From Chloroflexota bacterium (GTDB lineage Bacteria; Chloroflexota; Limnocylindria; Limnocylindrales; CSP1-4), in contig CAKKPP010000024.1 in NCBI GenBank assembly GCA_919901745.1, forward strand, positions 1 through 64,000: a DNA stretch of 64,000 bases. The letters run 5' to 3'. The notes under the pieces were generated by a model. The model saw only the letters and a program-made list of their open reading frames with translations, had not been told where the DNA came from and made no database searches. This document shows positions 26,113 through 35,345 of the stretch, piece after piece. Position numbers and translations under genes: made by a program. The first letter of the stretch is position 1. Every line of letters starts with the position of its first letter.

Positions 26113-26634
26113 ATGTCCGCCGAGGAGCTTCGCGCCAAGATCCGCGAGATTCCCGATTTCCCGAAGCCCGGGATCCTGTTCTACGACATCACCACCGTCC
26201 TGAAAGACGCGGCGGCGTACAAGGAGGCGATCGACCTCATGCTCGCGCCGTACCGCGGCGAGCCGATCGACCTCGTCGTCGGCATGGAGTCGCGTGGCTT
26301 CATCTTCAGCGCGGCCATGGCCTACCAATTGGGGGCCGGCCTGGTTCCGGTTCGCAAGCTGGGCAAGCTTCCGGCAGAGACGATCACGATCGAGTATTCA
26401 CTCGAGTACGGCTCGAACACGCTCGAAGTCCATCGCGATGCCATCCAGCCGGGCCAGAAGGTGCTCATCGTGGACGACCTCCTGGCGACCGGCGGTACGG
26501 TACACGGCACGATCGAACTGGTCGAGCGCCTCAAGGGAGACGTCGTGGGCCTGGCCTTCCTGGTCGAGCTCGACTTCCTGAAGGGTCGCTCCCGGCTCGA
26601 CGGCCGACGCGTGACCAGCGTCCTCACCTACTGA
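26113..26634 (+). CDS. apt: Adenine phosphoribosyltransferase
   Basis: 173-residue cytosolic salvage enzyme: adenine + PRPP to AMP. Seen: IREIPDFPKPGILFYDIT at the N-terminus, DLVVGMESRGFIFSAAMAYQ, the flexible loop RKLGKLPAETITIEYSLEYG, and the PRPP-binding motif VLIVDDLLATGGTV. The ATG at 26113 gives the exact family N-terminus; the longer in-frame ORF back to 25969 is rejected. Adenine is a by-product of methylthioadenosine breakdown, which fits the following MtnA-like and SAM-cycle genes. Confidence 0.96.
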   Translation: MSAEELRAKIREIPDFPKPGILFYDITTVLKDAAAYKEAIDLMLAPYRGEPIDLVVGMESRGFIFSAAMAYQLGAGLVPVRKLGKLPAETITIEYSLEYGSNTLEVHRDAIQPGQKVLIVDDLLATGGTVHGTIELVERLKGDVVGLAFLVELDFLKGRSRLDGRRVTSVLTY

Positions 26635-26665
26635 TCGACCAGGCTCGAGGGACCCGATCGATCCC

Positions 26666-28072
26666 GTGACCGACGAACCGACGCCCGGGACGCCGCAGCC
26701 TGGGACGCCCCAGACGGACGTGGACGCGCCCGCCCCGGACCAGGCTCGGCGCCGTTTCTTTCGGGACTTCGCCGGAGAGTTGTTGCATACGGCGGCGACC
26801 GTGGCCGGGGCCGCCTCGGTGCTCCAGCGGAGTTCGATCGCCGCGGCCAGCGCACTCCTCGATCCCGAGGGGACGGCCCAGGCGCTGGCGGCAGCCGAGA
26901 CGGGTTCGGGCGGGGTGGCGCTCCCGGCCGGCTTTCGGACCTCGTTCCGGTTCGATTCGGATACGCAGCTCCTGGTCGTCGACCAGCGTCGGATCCCCGA
27001 GGCGCTCGTTGAATACGAGGTGCGCAGTGCCGGGCATGCGGCCTATGCCATCCGCCACCGCGTCGTCGAGGGTGGTCCCGCATGCGCCCAGGTTGCGGCC
27101 ATCGGTCTCGCCCTGTCCGCCCACGGCGTCCGCGAGTCGTCGCCCGCCGTGCTCCGGGCGACGCTCAAGGCCGCCGCGTCTGCCGTCAAGGTCAGCCGCC
27201 CCCCGCTTCGCTCCGTGACCTGGGCGGTCGACCGGGTGATGGATCGCTTCGAGGACCTTGTCGCGAACGGTGCCGACGGCGTTGCGGTGGCCATTGCGCT
27301 GCGCCACGAGGCAGATCGGATCGTGGCCGAATCGACCGTCGACAACGGCCGGATCGCCGAGATGGCCGCCGCCGCGCTGCCGGGCACCGACGACCGACCG
27401 CTGCGCGTCCTGACCCACGGCACGAGCGGGGCGCTTTCCGGCGGCCAGTTCGGAACGGCGCTCGGGGCACTTCAGGCTCTGCATCACGGCGGGCGGTCGC
27501 TGCATGTCTGGGTCGCTGAGTCGCGACCGCTGCTGACCGGCTCGCGCGTCACCGCCTGGGAGCTTGCCCAGGCAGGGGTGCCGCATACGGTCGTGATCGA
27601 CGCGGCCGCGGGCTACCTGATCGCGAACGGCGAGGTCGATGCGGTGATCGTCGCGGCGGACCGGATTGCGGCCAACGGCGATGTGGTCGCCGCGATCGGG
27701 ACGTACCCGCTTGCTGCCCTGGCGAGTCGCCACGAAGTGCCATTCCTGGTGTGCGCCGCGCTGAGTGCCCTGGACGCGGCGGCGCCAACGGGATCCGCGG
27801 TCACACTGGAGACGCGGCCCGAGCGTGAGTTGGTCGCCCCGAACCTCCGACCGGCGCCGGCGACCATGCCGCTGGCCACCGCCGTCAGCAATCCGGCATT
27901 CGACATCACCCCGACCGATCTCATCGGCACCCTGATCACGGAGGAAGGCGCGCTCGGCTCTCCGCGCGGCGCAGCGCTGATCGCCGCAACGGAGGCACGC
28001 GCCCGGCGCTGGGCAGAGGCGGACGCTACGTCCGGCGGCGACGTCTTCGGCGTCGCCGCGGAGGTCGCCTGA
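26666..28072 (+). CDS. MtnA/eIF2B-like isomerase homologue lacking the catalytic Cys, with RR-type N-terminal extension
   Basis: 468 residues. Residues ~90-455 resemble methylthioribose-1-phosphate isomerase (MtnA): [16 protein letters not shown], and [24 protein letters not shown] with the conserved Asp (D332). However the catalytic-cysteine loop, normally T-H-C-N-x-G-A-L-A, reads [11 protein letters not shown] (250-260), so Cys is Gly252. The usual V-R-G-A-P-A-I reads [11 protein letters not shown]. The first ~90 residues are extra and contain [14 protein letters not shown] (27-40) followed by an Ala-rich helix, reminiscent of a twin-arginine motif. A changed activity or regulatory role is likely. 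GTG start at 26666; next gene overlaps. Confidence 0.75.
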   Translation: MTDEPTPGTPQPGTPQTDVDAPAPDQARRRFFRDFAGELLHTAATVAGAASVLQRSSIAAASALLDPEGTAQALAAAETGSGGVALPAGFRTSFRFDSDTQLLVVDQRRIPEALVEYEVRSAGHAAYAIRHRVVEGGPACAQVAAIGLALSAHGVRESSPAVLRATLKAAASAVKVSRPPLRSVTWAVDRVMDRFEDLVANGADGVAVAIALRHEADRIVAESTVDNGRIAEMAAAALPGTDDRPLRVLTHGTSGALSGGQFGTALGALQALHHGGRSLHVWVAESRPLLTGSRVTAWELAQAGVPHTVVIDAAAGYLIANGEVDAVIVAADRIAANGDVVAAIGTYPLAALASRHEVPFLVCAALSALDAAAPTGSAVTLETRPERELVAPNLRPAPATMPLATAVSNPAFDITPTDLIGTLITEEGALGSPRGAALIAATEARARRWAEADATSGGDVFGVAAEVA

Positions 28073-28944
28073 TGGCGACCGTCGCGCTCGGTCGCCGGGA
28101 GCGTCCCCTCGCCGTCCGCCAGACCACCGATCGCGGCCTCCTTCGCTCCTTTCTCGAGCGCGAGCGACTGTTCGCGGCCTATGCGATCTGCGACCTCGAG
28201 GATCGCGAGTTTCCGCGCACGCGCTGGGGCATGGCCTTCGACGGCGATCAACCCATCGCGGTTGGTCTCGAGTACTCGGGGCTGACGCCCCAGCCGCTGT
28301 TCCTGATGGGCAGCCCATCGGGGATCGAGGCGATCCTGCGCGAGGTGCTTCGCCCGCGGGCGGCGTTCACGGCGGTCATGCCCGAGCATCTCGCTGCGCT
28401 CTCGTCGGTGTACCGGGTGGACCCCGGACCGCAGATGGTTCGGATGTGGGTCGACGGCACGCGGTTCCTGCCGATCCGTGCCGACGTCGAGCGTCTCGGC
28501 CCGGGCGACGTGGGCGAACTCAATCGCCTCTACCACCTGGGGTTCGCGTCATGGCTGCCCGGGTCGTCAATCGTCGACGGCGTCTACTATGGCATCCGCA
28601 TCGGCGGTCGCCTCGTGTCGGCGGCCGGGACGCATGTGATCAGCCCGGCCGCCCGACTCGGCGTCGTGGGCAACGTCCTCACGCACGTCGATCATCGGGG
28701 CCGCGGGTACGCAGCCGCGGTGACGGCGGCCGTGACGGCCGAACTGCTGCTCACGTGCGACCAGGTCGTCCTGAACGTCCGGTCGGACAACCCACCGGCG
28801 CTTCAGGCCTATCGCCGGATTGGCTACGCGGAGCACGTCCGCTTCGAGGAGCGGCTGATCCATCGCATCGGCCCGCCGTGGGCCGGCCTCACCCGACCCC
28901 TCCGCCGTTTGTTCCGGGCCACCAAGGAGAACGACCAGTCATGA
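28072..28944 (+). CDS. GNAT family N-acetyltransferase
   Basis: 290 residues. An N-terminal ~120-residue domain precedes a C-terminal GNAT fold. Seen: the acetyl-CoA-binding block [20 protein letters not shown] (V-x-x-x-x-R-G-x-G-x-A) and the late [19 protein letters not shown] typical of GNAT motif B. Substrate unknown. The ATG overlaps the previous stop (TGATG) and its own stop overlaps the ahcY ATG (ATGA), so it is translationally linked to the MtnA-like and SAM-cycle genes. Confidence 0.88.
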   Translation: MATVALGRRERPLAVRQTTDRGLLRSFLERERLFAAYAICDLEDREFPRTRWGMAFDGDQPIAVGLEYSGLTPQPLFLMGSPSGIEAILREVLRPRAAFTAVMPEHLAALSSVYRVDPGPQMVRMWVDGTRFLPIRADVERLGPGDVGELNRLYHLGFASWLPGSSIVDGVYYGIRIGGRLVSAAGTHVISPAARLGVVGNVLTHVDHRGRGYAAAVTAAVTAELLLTCDQVVLNVRSDNPPALQAYRRIGYAEHVRFEERLIHRIGPPWAGLTRPLRRLFRATKENDQS

Positions 28945-30218
28945 CCGCCACAGAGACGCTCCCCGCCCATGACGTGACCGATCTCGGCCTGGCAGCCGAG
29001 GGCGTGCGCAGGATCGAGTGGGCCGAGCGGGAGATGCCCGTCCTGCGCCTCATCCGCGAACGCTTCGAGCGCGAGCGACCGCTCGACGGGCTGCGCATCG
29101 GGGCATGCCTGCACGTCACGACCGAGACCGCGAATCTCATGCGCACGCTGAAGGCCGGAGGCGCCGAGGTCGTCCTCGCCGCCTCGAACCCGCTATCCAC
29201 GAAGGACGACGTCGCGGCCGCGCTGGTCAAGGAGTACGGGATCGGCGTCTTCGCTCGCCGGGGCGAGGACCGGGACACGTACTACGCGCACCTCAACGCC
29301 GTCGCCGACGGCCATCCGCAGATCACGATGGACGACGGTTGCGACCTGGTCTCGCTGCTCCACCAGGAGCGGCCGGGGCAGATCGCCGAGGTCCTCGCCG
29401 GCACCGAGGAGACGACCACCGGCGTCATCCGCCTGCGGGCCATGGCCGCCGACAACGCGCTCGGGTTCCCGGTGGTCGCGGTGAACGAGGCCCAGACCAA
29501 GCATCTCTTCGACAACCGCTACGGAACCGGCCAGTCCACGCTCGACGGAATCCTGCGCGCGACCAACCTGCTCATCGCGGGCCGCAACGTGGTAGTTGCC
29601 GGCTACGGCTGGGTGGGCAAGGGGATCGCCTCGCGGATGCACGGCCACGGTGCCCACCTTGCGATCATCGAGGTGGATCCGGTGCGCGCGCTCGAGGCCC
29701 TCATGGACGGGTTCCAGGTGATGACCGCCGCACAGGCAGCGCCGTGGGGCGACCTGTTCATCACCGCGACGGGCAATGTCAACGTGTTCCGGCGCGAACA
29801 CTTCGAGGCGATGCACGACGGGGCGGTCATGGCCAACTCCGGCCACTTCGATGCCGAGTTGGACCTCGCCGCGCTGCGTGACATGGCCGAAGGTCATGTG
29901 CGCGAGGTGCGCGACAACGTCCAGGAGTTCGACATCGGCGGCAAGCGCCTCAACCTCGTGGCCGAGGGTCGGCTCGTCAACCTGGGCGCCGCCGAGGGCC
30001 ATCCCGCGGCGGTGATGGACATGAGCTTCGCCAACCAGGCGCTGTCGGCGGAGTACGTCGCGAAGCATCACGGCGAGCTGGAGGCCACCGTCTACGTGGT
30101 GCCGGAAGCGATTGATCGCGAGGTCGCGAGGCTCAAACTCGCCGCGCGCGGGATCGTCATCGATCCGATGACACCCGAGCAGGTCGCCTACATGTCATCG
30201 TGGCAGCACGGCACCTGA
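28941..30218 (+). CDS. ahcY: Adenosylhomocysteinase (SAH hydrolase)
   Basis: 425-residue cytosolic enzyme converting S-adenosylhomocysteine to homocysteine and adenosine, which pulls methylation forward. Seen: [55 protein letters not shown] (the archaeal/Thermotoga-like form of this loop), the NAD-binding [16 protein letters not shown], and the C-terminal [16 protein letters not shown]. The ATG at 28941 overlaps the GNAT stop. metK lies 1.4 kb downstream, so two adjacent steps of the methyl cycle are encoded together. Confidence 0.96.
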   Translation: MTATETLPAHDVTDLGLAAEGVRRIEWAEREMPVLRLIRERFERERPLDGLRIGACLHVTTETANLMRTLKAGGAEVVLAASNPLSTKDDVAAALVKEYGIGVFARRGEDRDTYYAHLNAVADGHPQITMDDGCDLVSLLHQERPGQIAEVLAGTEETTTGVIRLRAMAADNALGFPVVAVNEAQTKHLFDNRYGTGQSTLDGILRATNLLIAGRNVVVAGYGWVGKGIASRMHGHGAHLAIIEVDPVRALEALMDGFQVMTAAQAAPWGDLFITATGNVNVFRREHFEAMHDGAVMANSGHFDAELDLAALRDMAEGHVREVRDNVQEFDIGGKRLNLVAEGRLVNLGAAEGHPAAVMDMSFANQALSAEYVAKHHGELEATVYVVPEAIDREVARLKLAARGIVIDPMTPEQVAYMSSWQHGT

Positions 30219-30262
30219 TCGGCGGTGGCGCGCCGCTCGAACTCGTGCACTTCGATCGGGCG

Positions 30263-30284
30263 GCCGGCTGACCATCGAGCCGGC
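30263..30284. terminator. Bidirectional hairpin between ahcY and kynU
   Basis: 7-bp perfect stem GCCGGCT / AGCCGGC with an 8-nt loop in the 78-bp gap between convergent genes. There is no U-run on either strand. Confidence 0.5.
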
Positions 30285-30296
30285 GCCGGCGTTCGC

Positions 30297-31532
30297 TCAG
30301 CCGGCCGCGAGGATCACGTGAATCGCCTCGACCCCCCGCGCGACGTCCTCGAACGAAGTCGTCAGCGGCGATAACCCCAGGCGGAGCGAGTCCGGCTCAC
30401 GGAAGTCGGCGATGACGCCGGCCGCGGCGAGGAGGGCGCGAAGATCGCGGGCTCGGGCATGACGGATCGAGACATGACCGCCACGCTGCCCGGGGTCACG
30501 GGGACTGCCCAGCGAGCTGCCCAGGCCCGCCAACCGGTGGTCGTGCAACTCCACGGCGAACGAGGTGAGGGCGATGCTCTTCGCCCTGATCCGGGCAAGA
30601 CCGGCCTCGGCCACCAGCCGGACGCCCTCCTCGATCGCGACGAGTCCGAGGATCGCGGGCGTCCCGGCAAGCCACGCGGCGATCCCGGCCGCCGGCTCCC
30701 AGCCCTGCCCCATGGAGAACACGTCGTGGCGGCCGAACCAGCCCTGGATCGGCGTGCGCAGCTCGTCCTGGAGGTCGCGCCGGATGTACTGGAAGGCGGG
30801 TGCGCCGGGGCCCGCGTTGAGGTACTTGTACGTGCAGCCGACGGCCAGATCGGCACCGATCCCGGCCAGGTCGACGGCGACGATCCCGGCCGAATGGCTG
30901 AGGTCCCAGAGGGTCAGGGCACCGGCCGCGTGGGCCCGCTCGCCGATCGCGGCCAGATCGGCGATCGCCGCCGATCGGTAGTTGACGTGGCTGAGGCTGA
31001 CGAGCGCCACGTCCTCGTCGAGGACGGCGGCCACGTCGTCGGCCGACGGACCGCGCACGGGATCTGGGTCGAGCCACTGGATCGCGAGGCCGCGAGCGCG
31101 GGCGAGACCCTCAAGGACGTATCGGTCGGTTGGAAAGTTCGCCCGATCGGTCACGATCACGCGGCGACCTCGGCGGGCGTCGAGGGCGGCAGCCGCGAGA
31201 CGGTAGAAATTGACGGTCGTCGAGTCGGCGACGACCACTTCGCCTTCGGCCGCGCCGAGGACGTCGCGAGCAAGCGCGTCGCCGACTCGTCCCGGGAGCT
31301 CGACCCAGTGGTCCCACGCCCCGATGAGCTCGCCCGCCCACTCGTTCTCGACCGCCGACCGAAGGCGGTCCCTGGTCGCCATCGGCAGGCGCCCCAGGGA
31401 GTTGCCGTCGAGGTACACGAGGTCAGGATTGTGCACGACGAATCGTTCGCGGAACCGACGCAGCGGATCGGCGGCATCCAGTGCGCGTGCCCGCTCGAGC
31501 GCCTCGTCGGTGGACCGCCCGGAGTGAGTCAT
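30297..31532 (-). CDS. kynU: Kynureninase
   Basis: 411-residue PLP enzyme that cleaves kynurenine to anthranilate and alanine (tryptophan breakdown). Seen: VYLDGNSLGRLP near the N-terminus, DSTTVNFYRLAAAAL, LSHVNYRS, WDLSHSAGIVAVDL, and the PLP-lysine loop GCTYKYLNAGPGAPAF. The ATG at 31532 is chosen because a -10 box TATGCT ends 7 nt upstream; an in-frame ATG at 31607 lies inside metK's start region. No other kyn gene is in the window. It diverges from metK. Confidence 0.93.
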   Translation of the reverse strand: MTHSGRSTDEALERARALDAADPLRRFRERFVVHNPDLVYLDGNSLGRLPMATRDRLRSAVENEWAGELIGAWDHWVELPGRVGDALARDVLGAAEGEVVVADSTTVNFYRLAAAALDARRGRRVIVTDRANFPTDRYVLEGLARARGLAIQWLDPDPVRGPSADDVAAVLDEDVALVSLSHVNYRSAAIADLAAIGERAHAAGALTLWDLSHSAGIVAVDLAGIGADLAVGCTYKYLNAGPGAPAFQYIRRDLQDELRTPIQGWFGRHDVFSMGQGWEPAAGIAAWLAGTPAILGLVAIEEGVRLVAEAGLARIRAKSIALTSFAVELHDHRLAGLGSSLGSPRDPGQRGGHVSIRHARARDLRALLAAAGVIADFREPDSLRLGLSPLTTSFEDVARGVEAIHVILAAG

Positions 31533-31539
31533 CGGCCGG

Positions 31540-31545
31540 AGCATA
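31540..31545 (-). promoter_or_regulatory. -10 box (TATGCT) of kynU, leaderless
   Basis: Minus-strand TATGCT ends 7 nt before ATG 31532. The GGAGG-like bases upstream lie outside the predicted transcript. Confidence 0.5.
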
Positions 31546-31574
31546 GCCTCCTGGGGGGACGCGAACCATCGTGG

Positions 31575-31580
31575 TACCCT
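31575..31580 (+). promoter_or_regulatory. -10 box (TACCCT) of metK
   Basis: TACCCT lies 26 nt before the metK ATG; the predicted short leader contains GAGGAG. No room exists for a SAM riboswitch in the 74-bp kynU-metK gap. Confidence 0.35.
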
Positions 31581-31606
31581 CGCCCCGCCGACCGCAGAGG
31601 AGCCCA

Positions 31607-32833
31607 ATGAGCATCGTCGACGCCAGTCAATACCTGTTCACGTCCGAGTCGGTGACCGAGGGTCACCCCGACAAGATGTGCGACCAGATCAGTGACGCCA
31701 TCCTGGACGCGATCATCGCGGAGGACCCGGACGCGCGGGTCGCCTGCGAGACGGCCACCACGACCGGTCTGGTGATGGTCCTGGGCGAGATCACGACGAC
31801 GACGTATATCGACTTCCAGGCGGTCGTTCGCGACACCGTTCGCGACATCGGCTACACCCGCGCGGATTACGGGTTCGACTACCTGACCTGCGGGACGCTC
31901 GTCTCGGTCAAGGAGCAGTCCGCCGACATCGCCCAGGGCGTCGACGCGGCCCTCGAAGTCCGCGAGGACAAGGCACCGTCGCATGAACTGGGCGCCGGCG
32001 ACCAGGGGATGATGTTCGGCTTCGCCTGCCGCGAGACGCCGGAGCTCATGCCGCTCCCGATCGCGCTCGCCCACCGGATGGCCCGCCGACTCGCGGAGGC
32101 CCGCAAGTCTGGCCAGCTCCCGTACCTCCGCCCGGACGGCAAGACCCAGGTCACCGTCGAGTACAGCCACGGCGTCCCCGTGCGCGTCCGGACGGTGGTC
32201 GTGTCGGCGCAGCACGATCCCGACGTCCGCTCCGAACGCCTTCGCCAGGACATCGTCGACGCCGTGATCCGGCCGACCATCCCCGCAGAACTGCGCGAGT
32301 CGGATCCCGTGATGCACGTCAACCCGACCGGGCGATTCGTGACCGGCGGCCCGATGGGCGACGCGGGCCTGACGGGCCGCAAGATCATCGTCGATTCGTA
32401 CGGCGGGATGGCCCGCCATGGCGGTGGTGCCTTCTCGGGCAAGGACCCGACCAAGGTGGATCGTTCGGCGGCCTACGCCGCACGCTGGGTCGCCAAGAAC
32501 ATCGTGGCCGCCGGGATCGCCGATCGGTTCGAGCTGGAACTGGCCTACGGGATCGGGATCGCGCGGCCGCTGTCGCTGTCGGTCGAGTCGTTCGGGACGG
32601 GGCGGATTCCCGACGAGGCCATCCAGGCGCTCATCGAGCGCCACTTCGACCTGCGGCCGGCCTCGATCATCGACGGCCTCCAGTTGCGCCGACCGATCTA
32701 TCGCCAGACGGCCTCGTACGGCCACTTCGGGCGGCCCGACCTGGATCTCCCGTGGGAGCGCACCGAGAAGGCCGCGCTGCTCGCGAGCGAGGCCGGGTTG
32801 CCGGATCCCGAGGCCGCCGCCGCCATCGGCTAG
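31607..32833 (+). CDS. metK: S-adenosylmethionine synthetase
   Basis: 408-residue cytosolic enzyme making SAM from methionine and ATP. Seen: [20 protein letters not shown] (N-terminal ATP/Mg site), [32 protein letters not shown], and the P-loop [19 protein letters not shown]. The C-terminal [15 protein letters not shown] is typical. ATG 31607 is preceded by GAGGAG 6 nt upstream and gives the normal N-terminus; ATG 31571 would lie inside the promoter. The gene follows ahcY with kynU in between on the other strand. Confidence 0.97.
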   Translation: MSIVDASQYLFTSESVTEGHPDKMCDQISDAILDAIIAEDPDARVACETATTTGLVMVLGEITTTTYIDFQAVVRDTVRDIGYTRADYGFDYLTCGTLVSVKEQSADIAQGVDAALEVREDKAPSHELGAGDQGMMFGFACRETPELMPLPIALAHRMARRLAEARKSGQLPYLRPDGKTQVTVEYSHGVPVRVRTVVVSAQHDPDVRSERLRQDIVDAVIRPTIPAELRESDPVMHVNPTGRFVTGGPMGDAGLTGRKIIVDSYGGMARHGGGAFSGKDPTKVDRSAAYAARWVAKNIVAAGIADRFELELAYGIGIARPLSLSVESFGTGRIPDEAIQALIERHFDLRPASIIDGLQLRRPIYRQTASYGHFGRPDLDLPWERTEKAALLASEAGLPDPEAAAAIG

Positions 32834-33096
32834 CGGTCCCACGTCCGGGGCGGCGCCGGGCGCCTGACCGGCCGGAGGGGGCGACGGACCGTCGACGCCA
32901 CGGTGCCGGCCATGGCCTCCATCATCGAGCACACGAACACCGAGTGGACGAGGGTCGAGGACCTCGACGATCCGCAGCGGCGCTCGTCCATCCGTTCTTG
33001 ATCCGTCCCTCACGCGCGTCGAGCACGGCATCACCCTCGTGATCGGCCGACGGGGACCGGCTCTCTTCACAGGCTCCGAGGCTGTCGTGGGCCGCT
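32834..33096. other. Intergenic gap between convergent metK and debranching-type gene
   Basis: 263 bp. Contains one short frame, ATG 32912 to TGA 33001 (29 codons, MASIIEHTNTEWTRVEDLDD then 9 more), which looks like the start of a truncated protein but has no recognised family or ribosome-binding site. A weak 5-bp stem GGCGC/GCGCC sits at 32852-32864. Confidence 0.3.
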
Positions 33097-35211
33097 TCAG
33101 TCGGCTGCGCCGTGACCCACCTCGATCCGGATGGGTGCCGTCGTGTCGACGCTGACCTCGCCGTCGGCAGAGACGGCGACGGTGAGCGGATGACCGCCGA
33201 CCTGCAGCCCGCTCGCCCGAAAGGGGAACCACATGGCGAACTCTCTGAGCGGCGCAACACGCAGCACACCGCTCGGGACATCCGCCTCCAGGCCCAGGGC
33301 GGCCTGCATCAACGCGACGGCACCTGCGGCCGACCATGCCATCGGGCGGCACGCGGCCGGGTACGCCACAACGGGCTCGCCCAACCTGGCATCCGTACCG
33401 CCGTACAGCTCCGGCAGATGATGACCGAAGGCCGCCGCCGCCCGGAGCAGGCCGCCCGCCAGCGAGGCCGCGACATTCGCATGTCCGGTCCTGACCAGGC
33501 CTCGCACAGCGATCGCGGTGTCGTGTGGCCAGACCGAGCCGGTGTGGTACCCGAGCGGGTTGAAGCCGCTTGCGTCCGCACTCATCGTGCGCAGGCCGTA
33601 CCCGGAGTCAAGATCGGCCTCCGCGAGTCGCGCCGCCACGATGGCGGACTCGTGCGGCTCCAGCAATCCGGTGCCCAGCAGGTGGCCGGGATTGGATGTG
33701 GCCGTGCCAACGGCCGCCTTGGCGCCATCCAGGGCGATCGCAGGGAAACGCCCACGCTCGTCGGACACCCAGAAGGATCGCCGGAACCGATCACGAAGAT
33801 CGGCGGCCCAGGCCAGCAGTTCGTCCGCGCCCGGGCGGCCGAACGCCTCGAGCAGCCGCGCGCCGGACACGGCCGCCTCGTGAGCGTAGGCCTGGGCCTC
33901 GCTGAGCGCGATGGGTCCGTCGGCGATCGTTCCGTCCGGGAACTGGATCGCGTCGCCGGAGTCCTTCCAGCCCTGGTTCGCGAGCCCCCGCCCGCCGACA
34001 TCGAGGTACTCGAGGAAGCCGTCACCGTCGGCGTCGGCGTTGCCGAGGATCCAGCCCAGTGCCGCCTCCAATGGTTCGAGCAGCTGGGCGACGTCTTCGG
34101 GAGCCATGCCCCAGCGCCAGGCATCATGAAGAAGGCACACCCAGAGCGCCGTCGCGTCCACACTGCCGTAATAAACCAGTGGCAGCTGGGCGTGGGCCGC
34201 GTCGGTGCGCACCTCGTGCAGGATCTTTCCGGGAGCCTCGGACGTGGCCGGATCGCTGTGCGTGCCCTGACGACGGGCCAGTGTTCGCAGTGTCCCCCGG
34301 GCAAGGGCGGTGCCCAATGGCAGCGTCAGCCGGGCGGCCCACAGGGAGTCGCGTCCAAAGAGCGTGAGGAACCACGGGCTGCCGGCCGCGATGAACCGAT
34401 CCCGTGGCTCCATCGGATCGGCGAGCGTGAGTGCCGCGAGGTCCTCGACACTGCGCTGGACAACGCGGGCCACGTCTCGAGGCCCTTCGATCGCCACGGT
34501 CTCCCAGCCGAGACCTCCGGGGGCCGCCAGGAACGTGTTGAGCTGCGGCTCACGTTCCACCACGTCCAGGGCAAGGTCAACGGCCCAGCGGCCTCGCGGC
34601 GGCAGGACGATCGGCCACGACAGCTCGCCTCCGTTCACGAGCGGTTCCTGGGACGCGCGCAGGATGACCTCGGTCAGCGCGTCCGCCCACATGAGTCCGC
34701 GGTCAGCGGGCTCCGGCCGGAGCGGCGCTGACGGTGCGCCCTGCTTGACGTCGCCGATGCCGGCCAGGTCCACGCTCGCCCGCACGGTCAGGGTCACCGC
34801 GATGGGGGAGCGCGCCGCGCTCACGATCTCGAGGCGCTCATCGAGCCCGTCCGACCGGACGCGCCTGACGCGCTCCAGCCGGACCGTCGGATCGGCGCCG
34901 GGATCGCCCGCATGCCGGATGACAGCCCCGAAGTGGGCGACGTCTGGGGCCGTCTGCCGGTGACCGATCCCGACCGGCTCACGGCCGTCGATCCTCACGT
35001 TGAGCTCGGACAGAACGCGTCGATCACGGCACAGGATCCCCTGAGCCCCGCCTGGCCGAACCTGCCCGTCGTCAGACGACAGGGCGACGGTTGGTGCCTG
35101 GATGCAGGAGACGAGGTCATGGAGGAACGGCTGCTCAGCCAGGGCCTGCTGCTCCGTCGATGCAACCGCTCCCGTGGCCTTTGCTGGTTCCCCGATGTCC
35201 CGCTGCCTCAT
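33097..35211 (-). CDS. Glycogen-debranching-type glucosidase (amylo-alpha-1,6-glucosidase/MGH1-like)
   Basis: 704 residues. An N-terminal beta domain of the GDE_N_bis type (ILCRDRRVLSELNVRIDG) is followed by an (alpha/alpha)6-barrel glucosidase domain. Seen: AGSPWFLTLFGRDSLWAARL, YYGSVDATALWVCLLHDAWRW, ANQGWKDSGDAIQF and YHTGSVWPHDTAIAVRG, all hallmarks of this family. Probably hydrolyses alpha-glucosides inside the cell; no signal peptide. Start taken as ATG 35211; ATG 35259 is also possible but would place the start inside the shared promoter region. Divergent from the LacI repressor and sugar ABC genes, implying one regulon. Confidence 0.85.
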   Translation of the reverse strand: MRQRDIGEPAKATGAVASTEQQALAEQPFLHDLVSCIQAPTVALSSDDGQVRPGGAQGILCRDRRVLSELNVRIDGREPVGIGHRQTAPDVAHFGAVIRHAGDPGADPTVRLERVRRVRSDGLDERLEIVSAARSPIAVTLTVRASVDLAGIGDVKQGAPSAPLRPEPADRGLMWADALTEVILRASQEPLVNGGELSWPIVLPPRGRWAVDLALDVVEREPQLNTFLAAPGGLGWETVAIEGPRDVARVVQRSVEDLAALTLADPMEPRDRFIAAGSPWFLTLFGRDSLWAARLTLPLGTALARGTLRTLARRQGTHSDPATSEAPGKILHEVRTDAAHAQLPLVYYGSVDATALWVCLLHDAWRWGMAPEDVAQLLEPLEAALGWILGNADADGDGFLEYLDVGGRGLANQGWKDSGDAIQFPDGTIADGPIALSEAQAYAHEAAVSGARLLEAFGRPGADELLAWAADLRDRFRRSFWVSDERGRFPAIALDGAKAAVGTATSNPGHLLGTGLLEPHESAIVAARLAEADLDSGYGLRTMSADASGFNPLGYHTGSVWPHDTAIAVRGLVRTGHANVAASLAGGLLRAAAAFGHHLPELYGGTDARLGEPVVAYPAACRPMAWSAAGAVALMQAALGLEADVPSGVLRVAPLREFAMWFPFRASGLQVGGHPLTVAVSADGEVSVDTTAPIRIEVGHGAAD

Positions 35212-35226
35212 TCGTGTTTCAGGCAC

Positions 35227-35255
35227 TTGACAAACCCCATCGCTGGTCGTTAACT
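35227..35255 (+). promoter_or_regulatory. Candidate promoter for lacI-family gene (TTGACA - 17 bp - TTAACT)
   Basis: A perfect TTGACA at 35227-35232 and a partial -10 (TTAACT, 35250-35255) at 17 bp spacing. The two operator palindromes lie immediately downstream, placed to block initiation or elongation. Confidence 0.4.
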
Positions 35256-35269
35256 GCATCTAACCAGAT

Positions 35270-35283
35270 TTTGAACGATCAAA
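35270..35283. promoter_or_regulatory. LacI-family operator O1
   Basis: TTTGAACGATCAAA, an imperfect palindrome centred on CG, as expected of LacI/GalR operators. Its centre is 30 bp, close to three helical turns, from a second site with the same half-site. Confidence 0.6.
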
Positions 35284-35298
35284 CAAGCACGAGTCCGA

Positions 35299-35314
35299 AT
35301 TTGAACGTTCACAT
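35299..35314. promoter_or_regulatory. LacI-family operator O2
   Basis: ATTTGAACGTTCACAT, a CG-centred palindrome with a perfect 10-bp core TGAACGTTCA. It shares TTTGAACG with O1 and lies 31 bp before the repressor ATG, implying autoregulation and control of the divergent glucosidase. Confidence 0.6.
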
Positions 35315-35345
35315 CGGCAGACAGGGCCAAACTTCGAGGACCGTG

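Noticed and set aside
31533-31606. SAM riboswitch before metK
   Set aside because: The gap is only 74 bp, is shared with the kynU promoter and lacks the conserved SAM-I or SAM-II elements.
35091-35345. 85-residue N-terminal extension of the LacI protein
   Set aside because: It would run through the divergent glucosidase, the promoter and both operators, and the helix-turn-helix begins right after ATG 35346, which has its own GAGGA.
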